A DNA stretch of 36,602 nucleotides from a bacterium (GCA_022703485.1 JAKLDO010000027.1:1-36602), one strand, 5' to 3'; counted from the first letter of the stretch, positions 10,101 to 16,863 are shown. The notes: a model not told the origin generated them from the letters alone. Numbers and translations are program-made.

Positions 10101-11836
10101 GAATGAGCAGTGCGGCAGATGAACCCAAGGAATGTATAGACCTTCTTCCAAACAGGGTAATCAGCAATTTCAACGCATGTAATGTAGCTCCCGGCGGCGG
10201 AACCCCCATAGTTGAATCATTAAACAATGTCCGTACAAGACAGTCTTATGAATTCACACCTGACACTTTGAGCTCTCAGAGAGGAAAAGCTGTTGTCGTA
10301 ATAACAGATGCTGAGTCAGCAAACAATCAGGATTTCAATTTTAATAATGCCGTTACAGCTACAACCGCTCTCAAGAATGCAGGAATAAAGGTCTATTACA
10401 TGGGATTTGCTGGTGTTAACGAAGCTAACATGCAGACACTTGCAAATGCCGGTGGAACTGGTGTATGGTATAAAGTCAGCGATACCAACAGCATAGTTGC
10501 GGCTCTTAATTCAATTTCCGCCGCAATGATACCGTGTACCGTGAGTGTACCTTTGAACGGTGGAGATGACGATCCGACAAGAATGCAGGTTAGCATCAAT
10601 AATAATGGAACTCCGATCGGTGTCGCTCCCGGAGCCACGAACGGATGGACATACAATTCAGGATCAAAGACTCTCGCCCTTAACGGAACGTCTTGTAACG
10701 ACCTTAAGGCTTATGCGGCCGCTGCTGCAGACCCGTCAAAAGTCGGTGTCGCTGTGAAAGTCGCCTGCAAAGTGAACTGCACACCTACTTCCGAGATATG
10801 CGACTACCTCGATAATAACTGTAACACTCTTGTAGACGACGGAATAACCTGCAACTGCGGATATGAAGTATGCGGTGACAGCGCGGATAACGACTGTGAT
10901 TCACAGATCGACGAAGGATGTCCGTCATGTATTCCTCAGCCCGAAATTTGTGATGATAACAAAGATAATGACTGTGACGGCAACATTGATGAAAATTGCT
11001 CAGGTGCAGGCTGCGATCCTGAACCGGAGATCTGCGGTGACGGTCTTGACAATGACTGTGACCTTGCAATAGATGAAGGATGTCCGACCTGTGATCCTGA
11101 CCCTGAAGTATGTGACGGCGCTGATAATGACTGTGACGGTCAGATAGATGAAGGCTGTCCGACAGGCGGAGAATGCGATCCCGAACCTGAGATCTGCGGA
11201 GATGACATAGATAATGACTGTGACGGTCTGATGGATGAAGGATGCCCGGTAGACCCCGACTGCGTACCGGTAGCTGAAGTCTGCGGCGACGGTTTTGATA
11301 ATGACTGCGACGGCAATATCGATGAAGGCTGTACTCCTGTCTGTGTTCCGTCAGCAGAGAAATGTAAAGACCTCATTGACAATGACTGTGACGGACAGGT
11401 GGACGAAGGATGTCCCGGCGCCGGCACTTGCGTTGCAAAACCGGAAGTATGCTGGAATAAAGTGGATGACGACTGCGATACCGAGATCGATGAAGGATGT
11501 CCTACGTGCATACCGGGACCTGAGATCTGCGGAGACGGAATCGATAACGACTGCGATAAGAAGATCGATGAAGGATGTGATCCGACATGCGTTCCAAGTC
11601 CGGAAATATGTGAAGACGCTCTGGACAATGACTGTGACGGAGATATTGATGAAGGATGTGAATACTGTGTACCGGATGCAGAAGTATGTGAAGACGGCCT
11701 TGACAACGACTGCGACGGCGACATCGACGAAGGATGTCCTGATCCGGATGAATGCATACCTTCACCTGAGATCTGTGATGAAAAAGATAACAACTGTAAC
11801 GACCTTATCGATGAAGGCTGTTCGATAGATTCCTGA
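7160..11836 (+). CDS. Giant lipoprotein: thrombospondin type 3 repeats, vWA domain, MopE-type repeats
   Basis: A predicted 1558-residue exported lipoprotein, probably on the cell envelope and heavily loaded with divalent metal. Order: signal peptide with lipobox I-I-S-C (Cys18); Asp/Thr-rich linker to about residue 100; about 26 DNC-x(4)-N-x-x-Q-x-D units (about 125-890), which are thrombospondin type 3 Ca-binding repeats arranged as 13 long/short pairs; a vWA domain (about 905-1110) with MIDAS D-N-S-G-S and V-I-T-D; a linking beta-rich segment; then 13 repeats of the type PEICGDGxDNDCDGxIDEGC (about 1208-1555), the MopE-type putative metal-binding motif. Six Cys sit in a short insert directly after the MIDAS motif. 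I chose the ATG at 7160 because GAGGG precedes it by 5 bases; an upstream ATG at 7127 lacks such a site. Its ligand is unknown. Adhesion or a structural surface role is inference. Confidence 0.9.
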   Translation: MNTKFIVLIAVLFFIISCDDGKKSKTDDIVDVTDNEVTDDLPDDTIPDDSITPDKDTEKTDDVKTDNEPDTDEIIPDDKTDETADEDTVVTDEDIIDLCPDNIEKTEPGICGCDVLDIDTDGDGLMDCVDNCTDVKNVDQLDSDNDKKGDACDNCPFHANRKQTDSDGDGIGDVCENDVLLVDTDKDGIRDVADNCPTIPNNDQADDDKDGVGDVCDNCVYDANNDQLDSDFNGTGDVCEPVDSDGDGILDKSDNCDYISNAGQEDADKDSIGDLCDNCPSVANADQADYDGNGTGNACEPNDADGDGIADATDNCVNISNPGQVDSDGDGIGNVCDNCPGVANADQEDSDGNGTGDICENVDTDSDGIIDSSDNCPTIANSDQTDSDGDLLGNACDNCPLFANFDQLDTDGNGTGDVCQNSPLNTDSDGDGIVDATDNCPDDANNNQLDTDKDGIGDVCDNCPTIANYDQADADTGTPEGDACEQGVLDKDGDGVNNNTDNCPDISNPGQADEDGDGIGDACDNCIPIANSDQADSNSNGLGDVCESADPDGDGLFNWEDNCDFDFNTDQADVDLDGVGDECDNCNLLPNADQTDSNGDGIGDACVEADKDGDGLYNWNDNCPEVSNPGQTDTDKDGWGDACDNCILIPNADQNPTTCAAADQDVDGLYDWEDNCPAVNNPGQEDEDLDGVGNVCDNCPLVPNADQNPMTCANADTDGDGIYDWEDNCVTVSNSGQQDGDGDGVGNACDNCPTVANAGQEPSACSDTDGDGVFDSVDNCPSISNNTQNDFDGDGRGDACDNCSLAANYDQKDTDADGTGDACEVEPYDNDTDGDGVLNPYDNCPTVANTNQADSDGDGRGNLCDNCPNVANNNQVDTNPANGIGDACEAITVPAPCETADISGTRIKPNVYFILDNSGSMEAGSVLEWCCCEEDSWGNCESEGYCCLGGPTRWNALISALNSKATQMSTDFNVGAAYFPGMSSAADEPKECIDLLPNRVISNFNACNVAPGGGTPIVESLNNVRTRQSYEFTPDTLSSQRGKAVVVITDAESANNQDFNFNNAVTATTALKNAGIKVYYMGFAGVNEANMQTLANAGGTGVWYKVSDTNSIVAALNSISAAMIPCTVSVPLNGGDDDPTRMQVSINNNGTPIGVAPGATNGWTYNSGSKTLALNGTSCNDLKAYAAAAADPSKVGVAVKVACKVNCTPTSEICDYLDNNCNTLVDDGITCNCGYEVCGDSADNDCDSQIDEGCPSCIPQPEICDDNKDNDCDGNIDENCSGAGCDPEPEICGDGLDNDCDLAIDEGCPTCDPDPEVCDGADNDCDGQIDEGCPTGGECDPEPEICGDDIDNDCDGLMDEGCPVDPDCVPVAEVCGDGFDNDCDGNIDEGCTPVCVPSAEKCKDLIDNDCDGQVDEGCPGAGTCVAKPEVCWNKVDDDCDTEIDEGCPTCIPGPEICGDGIDNDCDKKIDEGCDPTCVPSPEICEDALDNDCDGDIDEGCEYCVPDAEVCEDGLDNDCDGDIDEGCPDPDECIPSPEICDEKDNNCNDLIDEGCSIDS

Positions 11837-11841
11837 TCTTC

Positions 11842-11868
11842 TTGCACATTTCTTTCAAACATTATAAT
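11842..11868 (+). promoter_or_regulatory. Possible internal promoter before the SBBP-like lipoprotein gene
   Basis: A perfect -10 box TATAAT (11863-11868) follows TTGCAC (11842-11847) with a short 15-base spacer. It lies in the 59-base gap between two lipoprotein genes and could give extra transcription of the downstream three genes. No terminator hairpin is visible in the gap, so read-through from the upstream gene is also likely. Confidence 0.35.
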
Positions 11869-11895
11869 ATTCCCTGATTTCTTCAGGAGGTATCC

Positions 11896-13167
11896 ATGAT
11901 AAGATTTCTACTGATATCAATGCTCATCCTGCTATTTGCAGCATGTGATGATGACAGGACCTACACTGACAGTGAACAGAAAGATGATGACACCTTTTCA
12001 GACCAGGACACGGATAATGAGGAACTCAGCTTTGACCTGACACCTGTGACCATTGAAACAGCTGAAAAGGCATCAAGGGACATGATATCATGCGGTGACA
12101 TGATAATTGTATGCGGGGAATCTGAAGGTAAAGGGTATATAACTGCGTACAGGAACGGATCGCAGGTATGGAAAAACTCCCCCGACACATATCATATCCA
12201 GTCGTACAACTCACTTGCATGTTCTAACGGTGAGACGATCTATGCAGCAGGAGACCGCTACCAGACAGCTGAAGCGCCTCTTACCGCTTTCATACAGTCT
12301 ATGGACCTTGACGGATCCGTTAAATGGGAAAAAACACTTGATAATGGAAAGTCCGTTTCCTTCTACGCTCTGATAACTGACGCAGAAGGTTCGGTTTTTG
12401 CCGGAGGAAGAGTTGACGGCCCGCTCGGAGATGTCACCGGGTCAGGAGAAAAAGACGGTTTTGTGACAAAATTCGATAAAACCGGAAAACAATCTTTCAC
12501 CACTATGATCGGGACTCCCGTTTTTGATACGGTGCAGGCTCTTGAAATGGGAAGTGACGGATTCATACTTGCAGCGGGACACTCGGCAGGAAATATAGAG
12601 ACCGGTGAAGCTGTTAACAGCTCGGAAAGCGGAATGCAGGGGTTTGTCGTCAAACTGAAACCTGACGGAGCTGCTCACTGGAAGAAAATGTACAATGCCG
12701 ATTCGTTCTGGGACATAACTGTATTCCTTGCCGGCTCCTTCTTTATTGCCGGAAATGTCACTGACGGCGACATTTCTAAAGCTGTTGTCTTTCAAGCGGG
12801 TCTTGACGGAGCTGTAAAATCGACATACAAATTCCCTGCTGAAAAAGATGCAAAAGCAACAGGTATATCCCACGATGGAAAGAAAAACCTTTACATCACC
12901 GGGTACATTGAAGGTAATTTTTCAACAGGCGGGAAGATCCCTCCTTTTGAAGGCACGATCCCTGCCGGCAGCAATGTTTTCACAGGAATAATAGGCATTT
13001 CAAGCGGAGAACTTCTCTACAGCGGAATTTTCGGCAGCGACCTTCACGATATCAACCCTAAGGTCGCTGTTGACAGCAGCCTCATTCCTCACATACTTTA
13101 CTATTCACTTGAGAACCTGACCGATTCATCAGGTACGGCTTCAATGATACGGCTTGAAAGAAAATAA
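11896..13167 (+). CDS. Lipoprotein with SBBP-like beta-propeller repeats
   Basis: A predicted 423-residue lipoprotein of unknown function. The signal peptide ends in F-A-A-C with Cys17, followed directly by D-D-D and an Asp/Glu-rich linker to about residue 45. The rest is built from repeats such as DAEGSVFAGGRVDG, DGFVTKFDKTGKQSF, DGFILAAGHSAGN and KNLYITGYIEGNF, the pattern of SBBP (seven-bladed beta-propeller) repeats found in many secreted bacterial proteins. A strong AGGAGGT lies seven bases before the ATG. The gene lies 59 bases downstream of the giant lipoprotein and 10 bases upstream of the next secreted protein, so the three probably form an operon. The acidic tract immediately after the lipidated Cys is shared with its upstream neighbour. 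Confidence 0.85.
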   Translation: MIRFLLISMLILLFAACDDDRTYTDSEQKDDDTFSDQDTDNEELSFDLTPVTIETAEKASRDMISCGDMIIVCGESEGKGYITAYRNGSQVWKNSPDTYHIQSYNSLACSNGETIYAAGDRYQTAEAPLTAFIQSMDLDGSVKWEKTLDNGKSVSFYALITDAEGSVFAGGRVDGPLGDVTGSGEKDGFVTKFDKTGKQSFTTMIGTPVFDTVQALEMGSDGFILAAGHSAGNIETGEAVNSSESGMQGFVVKLKPDGAAHWKKMYNADSFWDITVFLAGSFFIAGNVTDGDISKAVVFQAGLDGAVKSTYKFPAEKDAKATGISHDGKKNLYITGYIEGNFSTGGKIPPFEGTIPAGSNVFTGIIGISSGELLYSGIFGSDLHDINPKVAVDSSLIPHILYYSLENLTDSSGTASMIRLERK

Positions 13168-13177
13168 CGGAGGAACC

Positions 13178-15001
13178 ATGAAAAAACTCTCTGCATTTCT
13201 TTTTTTGATCACTCTTACATGTGTGACATATTCTCTGCCCATAAATTCATTTCCATCGATGGAATATGAAGGGGCGTATGACTATTTTATTCTTTCGAAA
13301 TCACTTCTGCTCGACCTTCAGGCTTATTCGGACTATGAACCGCAGGGTGATACTTCAATAGGAACTGACGGAGCGGCCGATACACTTTTAACTACCGACA
13401 TCCCTGAAGATGCTGTAATTGAAAAGGCTCTCCTTGTGTGGTTTGCCTCTGTCAATGATGCAGATAAGATGATGTTCACAGACAACAGTGTGACGCTTAC
13501 CACACCGGACGGAACAGAACACACAGTAACGGCAACACTTCAAGGCAACACCGCTTCAATTCAGGGACTTGAATTCGAATCGTACTATAAAAGCGGATAC
13601 TATTATTATGTTTACAGGGTCGATGTGACAGACATCATTTCAGAATTCCAGTTCGATGAAGAGACAGGAGAACTCAAATCACTTGCAGGTGAGTATAAAG
13701 TAAAAGGTGTTGATGACATCTGGGATTGCGCAAAGAGCGGAACGAACCATGTCTACTGCAACATGGCAAGCATGATCGGCGGATGGCAGCTTGTAATGAT
13801 CTACGGATCGTCAAAGATCGCAAGGAAGAGGATATATTTCTATAACGGCATGGACTGGAGTTCGAACACAACCATAAAACCGACCACGATAAACATTTCG
13901 AATTTCGAACTTCCTGAAAATGCAGCTGTAAGGATCTCATTTGTAACAAGTGACGGTGATGATTATGTAAAATATCCTGAATCACTTGAACTTCAGGGAG
14001 GACTCGCTCCATCCGCGCTTGTTCTTGGAGAGGTTGGCGACGGTGCATGCAACCCGCTTAATCAGCCTTTCAACAGTAAATTCAGGACTCTGAACTATAA
14101 AGGAGAACAGTCTGAATGCAGAACAGAACTTTCTTTTGATGTCGATACTTTCTATATGCAGTACGATCCCGCCATGCCGGACAGCATTTTCAATCCGCAT
14201 CTCCAGTACGGTACCAACTCTATGAACTTTTACATCAAAACGGGAAATGACATCGTTCTCACGAACTACCTCATTCTGTCCATAGATACAAGACTTCCGG
14301 CATTTGACATCCCGGAAAAGAATGAAAAAGTGATACTAACTCCCCTCACCCAGCCTGACAAAGTCTGCCCCAAGACCATTTTCGGATATCAGATCACCGT
14401 TGAAAATCACGGACATGAACCTGCCGAATCAGTTATTGTGAAAGATGCCGTATCAGGCGGACAGACCTATGTTCCGGGGACGCTCCAGATGGATAAGACA
14501 GGGACCGGGACATGTTTTGAACCTGTTGAAGATAGCGGTGGAATGGCTCTTGAAGCCGGACTTGCCGCTGCTGATATGATGAATATATGCCAGAATGAAT
14601 CTGACTGTGACAGAGTTCTGATAAGATTTCTTGTAAAACCGCTCGACAGCTCACCAAAAAATGCATCATTTTCCAATCAGGCTCTTATCTGGGATTCAAA
14701 GACCGGAGAAGGACAGGCTTACAAGACCAATCAGGGGCTTTCCGTCAGAGCGACATTTGACAATGAATGTGAACCCATGGATGAAACTGCGGTGAAGAAC
14801 ATGCTCTACACGCCTGAAAGCATGGCATGCGGCGGCGAAGTACCCGATGATGATCCGTCAGACACAGGCGACACGGCAGATACCGGCGATACAGCGGATA
14901 CAGGAAACACAGGTGACACCGGAAATACAGGTAGCGATGACGCCTCCGCAGACATTGACGAAGAGGAAATCGGCTGTTCGTGTTCTTTCATAAATCTGTA
15001 A
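13178..15001 (+). CDS. Large secreted protein with DUF11-like domain and Gly-Cys-Ser-Cys tail
   Basis: A predicted exported protein of 607 residues. The signal peptide (about 1-20) ends near T-Y-S; its Cys is preceded by Thr, so it is not a good lipobox. Residues about 25-260 resemble a beta-sandwich region common in large surface proteins (KALLVWFAS, VTLTTPDGTEH, YYYVYRVDVTDII, GGWQLVMIYG, RIYFYNGMDW). About 395-500 resemble a DUF11-type domain (YQITVENHGHEPAESVIVKD, TYVPGTLQMD). A low-complexity stretch of Asp-Thr-Gly triplets (about 565-590) leads to an acidic segment and the end G-C-S-C-S-F-I-N-L (599-607). The start at 13178 is set by GGAGG at 13169-13173; an in-frame ATG at 13154 lies inside the preceding gene. 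The 862-residue secreted protein at the left end has the same tail design. Function unknown. Confidence 0.85.
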   Translation: MKKLSAFLFLITLTCVTYSLPINSFPSMEYEGAYDYFILSKSLLLDLQAYSDYEPQGDTSIGTDGAADTLLTTDIPEDAVIEKALLVWFASVNDADKMMFTDNSVTLTTPDGTEHTVTATLQGNTASIQGLEFESYYKSGYYYYVYRVDVTDIISEFQFDEETGELKSLAGEYKVKGVDDIWDCAKSGTNHVYCNMASMIGGWQLVMIYGSSKIARKRIYFYNGMDWSSNTTIKPTTINISNFELPENAAVRISFVTSDGDDYVKYPESLELQGGLAPSALVLGEVGDGACNPLNQPFNSKFRTLNYKGEQSECRTELSFDVDTFYMQYDPAMPDSIFNPHLQYGTNSMNFYIKTGNDIVLTNYLILSIDTRLPAFDIPEKNEKVILTPLTQPDKVCPKTIFGYQITVENHGHEPAESVIVKDAVSGGQTYVPGTLQMDKTGTGTCFEPVEDSGGMALEAGLAAADMMNICQNESDCDRVLIRFLVKPLDSSPKNASFSNQALIWDSKTGEGQAYKTNQGLSVRATFDNECEPMDETAVKNMLYTPESMACGGEVPDDDPSDTGDTADTGDTADTGNTGDTGNTGSDDASADIDEEEIGCSCSFINL

Positions 15002-15013
15002 AAGGAGAATACC

Positions 15014-15868
15014 ATGTTCCAGATACCGAGATTCATTTCTTCAAAAGAGAGTTCAGAGAACGCATCGATCATTGTTGCAGGAATTCCTTACGACTGCACT
15101 TCATCCTTCAGGTCGGCGAGCCGTTTCGGACCGAGAGAGCTCAGAAATTACGCATTTGAAGCTATTGAAGAGTTCTCCTTCTATCAGGGAAAGACCCTTG
15201 ATGATGTCCCTTTCTGCGATATCGGAGACCTTGAAGTGATGGTCGGCAATCCTGCCAACATGGTGAAAACTGTCATGGAAGCCGTAAGACCTTTTCTTGA
15301 AGAGGGAAAAAGGATCATTTCTATAGGCGGAGAACATCTCATCACCTACCCTCTTTTCCTTGCTCACAAAGAGTTCTATCCCGATTTCACGATGATACAT
15401 TTTGATGCCCATGCGGATCTGCGCGACGGCTATGCAGGAGATGAACTGAGCCACGCATCAGTTATGAAACTCTGCCTTGATAACGGTCTTGACAGGCTCA
15501 TTCAGGTCGGTATCAGAAGCGGAACTGAAGGTGAATATAAGCTCAGACAGACGGATCACCGCATAATTCCGGCTGAAAGCATAGAGGATGCCGCAGATGC
15601 GATAGATGAAGGCGAGATCGTCTATATTTCACTCGATCTTGATTACTTCGACCCGTCTTTTGTTCCCGGCACAGGCACACCCGAAGCAGGCGGCGCATCT
15701 TTTAACGATTTCATAAAGTTCATAAAAGTGCTCAACAGAAAAAAGTGCAGAATTATCGGAGCCGATATCGTCGAGCTTGCACCTGACCTTGACAGCTCCA
15801 AGATCTCAGTCGCCTTCACAGCCAAAATACTGCGTGAACTTCTTATATGCGCCCATCAGAATTCGTAA
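15014..15868 (+). CDS. speB: Agmatinase-family ureohydrolase
   Basis: A binuclear manganese ureohydrolase; the family hydrolyses agmatine, arginine or related guanidino compounds, releasing urea. The 284-residue protein has the metal-ligand set: GGEH (His108), DAHADLRD (Asp131, His133, Asp135) and SLDLDYFDP (Asp208, Asp210), followed by the PGTGTPEAGG loop. The S-H-A-S-V-M segment (146-151) resembles archaeal and thermophile agmatinases more than arginases, so agmatinase is the best guess; substrate cannot be settled from sequence. AGGAG precedes the ATG, and the gene starts 12 bases after a secreted-protein gene, so it is probably the last gene of that operon, an odd pairing. Its stop codon is directly abutted by a REP-like palindrome. 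Confidence 0.88.
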   Translation: MFQIPRFISSKESSENASIIVAGIPYDCTSSFRSASRFGPRELRNYAFEAIEEFSFYQGKTLDDVPFCDIGDLEVMVGNPANMVKTVMEAVRPFLEEGKRIISIGGEHLITYPLFLAHKEFYPDFTMIHFDAHADLRDGYAGDELSHASVMKLCLDNGLDRLIQVGIRSGTEGEYKLRQTDHRIIPAESIEDAADAIDEGEIVYISLDLDYFDPSFVPGTGTPEAGGASFNDFIKFIKVLNRKKCRIIGADIVELAPDLDSSKISVAFTAKILRELLICAHQNS

Positions 15869-15912
15869 GGGCGAACGGTGTTCGCCCATCGTAGAAGCGA
15901 ATGACATTCGCT
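15869..15912. repeat. Two REP-like palindromes after the agmatinase gene
   Basis: GGGCGAAC-GGT-GTTCGCCC (15869-15887) starts at the base after the agmatinase stop codon. AGCGAAT-GAC-ATTCGCT (15896-15912) follows. Arms differ between the two but stay fully complementary, and each has a three-base loop. CGTA precedes the first one, as in other copies in this region. Confidence 0.85.
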
Positions 15913-15923
15913 CTTTGAATTCC

Positions 15924-15979
15924 GTAATGGCGAACGGCGTTCGCCCTCTAAATCAGGGCAAACACCGTTTGCCCCTACG
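15924..15979. repeat. Paired REP-like palindromes (BIME-like element) at the 3' end of the transposase gene
   Basis: Two hairpins, GGCGAAC-GGC-GTTCGCC (15929-15945) and GGGCAAAC-ACC-GTTTGCCC (15956-15974), are joined by a short CTCTAAATCA linker and bounded by CGTA on the left and CCTACG on the right. The right-hand hairpin directly abuts the transposase stop codon. The same two-hairpin layout with nearly the same linker occurs inside the transposase gene. Confidence 0.85.
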
Positions 15980-16589
15980 ACATAAATTCATCATCGTTTT
16001 CCCAATTTAATGGGTTTTGGATAATATATTGCCGAATATTTCTCAGGTCTGATTCATTTCTAACAATATGTTCATAATAATTGCGCTGCCAGACCGGCAA
16101 ACCATTCATGTCTCTGACAATGTTTATTCTTTTTGTAACAGATGATTTAAATCCTGCCATCAATGACGATAATGATTTCGATTTCCGTAGGGGCGAATGG
16201 CATTCGCCCTCTGAATCAGGGCAAACGCCCTCTGAATCAGGGCAAACGCCCTCTGAATCAGGGCAAACGCCCTCTGAATCAGGGCAAACGCCCTCTGAAT
16301 CAGGGCAAACGCCGTTTGCCCCTACGATGGAAACAATTGCATGGAAATGATTCGGCATTATACAATATTCATCCAATTCAATTTCTTTGCGGATTTTTTG
16401 CGACATCAACCATTCATCTTCAACAACCCGGCCAATATCATTCAAAATCATTTCACCATTCTTAATTTCACCAAATAAATTTTCACGGTTTTTTGTAATC
16501 AGGGTCACGAAGTATGCTCCGTTTTGTGAGTAATTATAATTTCTCAAACGGATTGATCTACGATGGTGTATTTCAGGATTATATGGCAT
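15975..16589 (-). CDS. REP-associated tyrosine transposase (RAYT, IS200-like Y1 family)
   Basis: A 204-residue single-domain HUH nuclease. RAYTs are single-copy relatives of the IS200/IS605 transposase that act on REP palindromes through a 5'-phosphotyrosine intermediate. Visible features: N-terminal R-x-I-R-L-x-x-Y-x-Y, the metal-binding HUH motif H81-F-H83 in MPNHFHAIV, the conserved SLMAGFKSSVTKRIN helix (141-156), LPVWQRNYYEHIVR, and a C-terminal helix with probable catalytic Tyr188 (RQYIIQNP). Between HUH and the helix lies an unusual stretch of five perfect V-C-P-D-S-E-G heptads (94-128), encoded by a REP pair with an expanded 21-base array. The frame stays open, so the protein may still be made. 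GGAG lies just before the ATG. No terminal inverted repeats or target duplication mark an ordinary insertion sequence. Confidence 0.92.
   Translation of the reverse strand: MPYNPEIHHRRSIRLRNYNYSQNGAYFVTLITKNRENLFGEIKNGEMILNDIGRVVEDEWLMSQKIRKEIELDEYCIMPNHFHAIVSIVGANGVCPDSEGVCPDSEGVCPDSEGVCPDSEGVCPDSEGECHSPLRKSKSLSSLMAGFKSSVTKRINIVRDMNGLPVWQRNYYEHIVRNESDLRNIRQYIIQNPLNWENDDEFMS
16187..16326. repeat. REP pair with a 21-base tandem array inside the transposase gene
   Basis: GGGCGAAT-GGC-ATTCGCCC (16191-16209) forms the left hairpin. The right one, GGGCAAAC-GCC-GTTTGCCC, is at 16303-16321. Between them a 21-base unit beginning TCTGAATCAGGGCAAACG is repeated four times perfectly (16210, 16231, 16252, 16273) plus a 20-base fifth copy at 16294. 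Each unit is linker plus the 5' arm and loop of the right hairpin. Outer CGTAG and CTACG complete a larger inverted symmetry. The array is a whole number of codons. Confidence 0.92.
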
Positions 16590-16630
16590 CTGTTCTCCAT
16601 TGAAATAATGATACTCTGTCTATAAAAATG

Positions 16631-16657
16631 TTTATAAGAAACTCTTCAGAATGTCAA
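16631..16657 (-). promoter_or_regulatory. Weak candidate promoter for the transposase gene
   Basis: On the minus strand TTGACA (16652-16657) is followed by TATAAA (16631-16636) with only 15 bases between. The boxes are good but the spacing is short, so this is tentative. Confidence 0.3.
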
Positions 16658-16720
16658 GACAACCACTTGTATTTACTATGGTAAATTCGCTAAAGAGAAT
16701 TTGCGGTCGGTGGTTTTTGT

Positions 16721-16803
16721 AGGGGCGAACGGCGTTCGCCCGTTGTGTTCCGGCGTTCGCCCGTTGTGTTCCGGCGTTCGCCCGTTGTGTTCCGGCGTTC
16801 GCC
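16721..16803. repeat. REP-like palindrome followed by a 21-base tandem array
   Basis: GGGCGAAC-GGC-GTTCGCCC (16723-16741) is followed by nearly three copies of a 21-base unit beginning GTTGTGTTCCGGCGTTCG (starting at 16742, 16763 and 16784, the last one base short). Each unit holds the loop and 3' arm of the hairpin plus a linker. The period equals that of the array inside the transposase gene although this one is non-coding. Confidence 0.9.
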
Positions 16804-16841
16804 TTCATTTATTTTGAATAACAAATTTTAAAACAGAAAAT

Positions 16842-16863
16842 GGCGGATGCCATCCGCCCCTAC
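16842..16863. repeat. Single REP-like palindrome with altered arms
   Basis: GGCGGAT-GCC-ATCCGCC (16842-16858) followed by CCTAC, the flank seen at other copies. The arm sequence differs from the others by matched changes on both sides. Confidence 0.75.

Noticed and set aside
11140..11862. A 240-codon open frame on the minus strand opposite the MopE-type repeats, and similar long antisense frames at 7132-9557
   Set aside because: They mirror the regular repeats of the plus-strand gene, which lack stop codons in other frames. The products are low-complexity and have no start signal or plausible domain.
16210..16313. Possible CRISPR-like array
   Set aside because: The units are directly adjacent with no spacers, only 21 bases long and derived from REP hairpins; no cas genes are present.
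16081..16465. Plus-strand frames with repeated S-G-Q-T-P-S-E or N-Q-G-K-R-P-L heptads
   Set aside because: They are the complement of the 21-base array inside the RAYT gene. The minus-strand frame has HUH and Tyr motifs and a ribosome site; these do not.
16671..16702. Overlapping small hairpins ATTTAC/GTAAAT and AAATTC/GAATTT
   Set aside because: Short AT-rich palindromes of six bases are expected by chance in this region; not called as a separate regulatory site.
15869..16860. Ordinary insertion sequence ends around the transposase
   Set aside because: No matching terminal inverted repeats or target-site duplication flank the gene; REP pairs fit a RAYT better.
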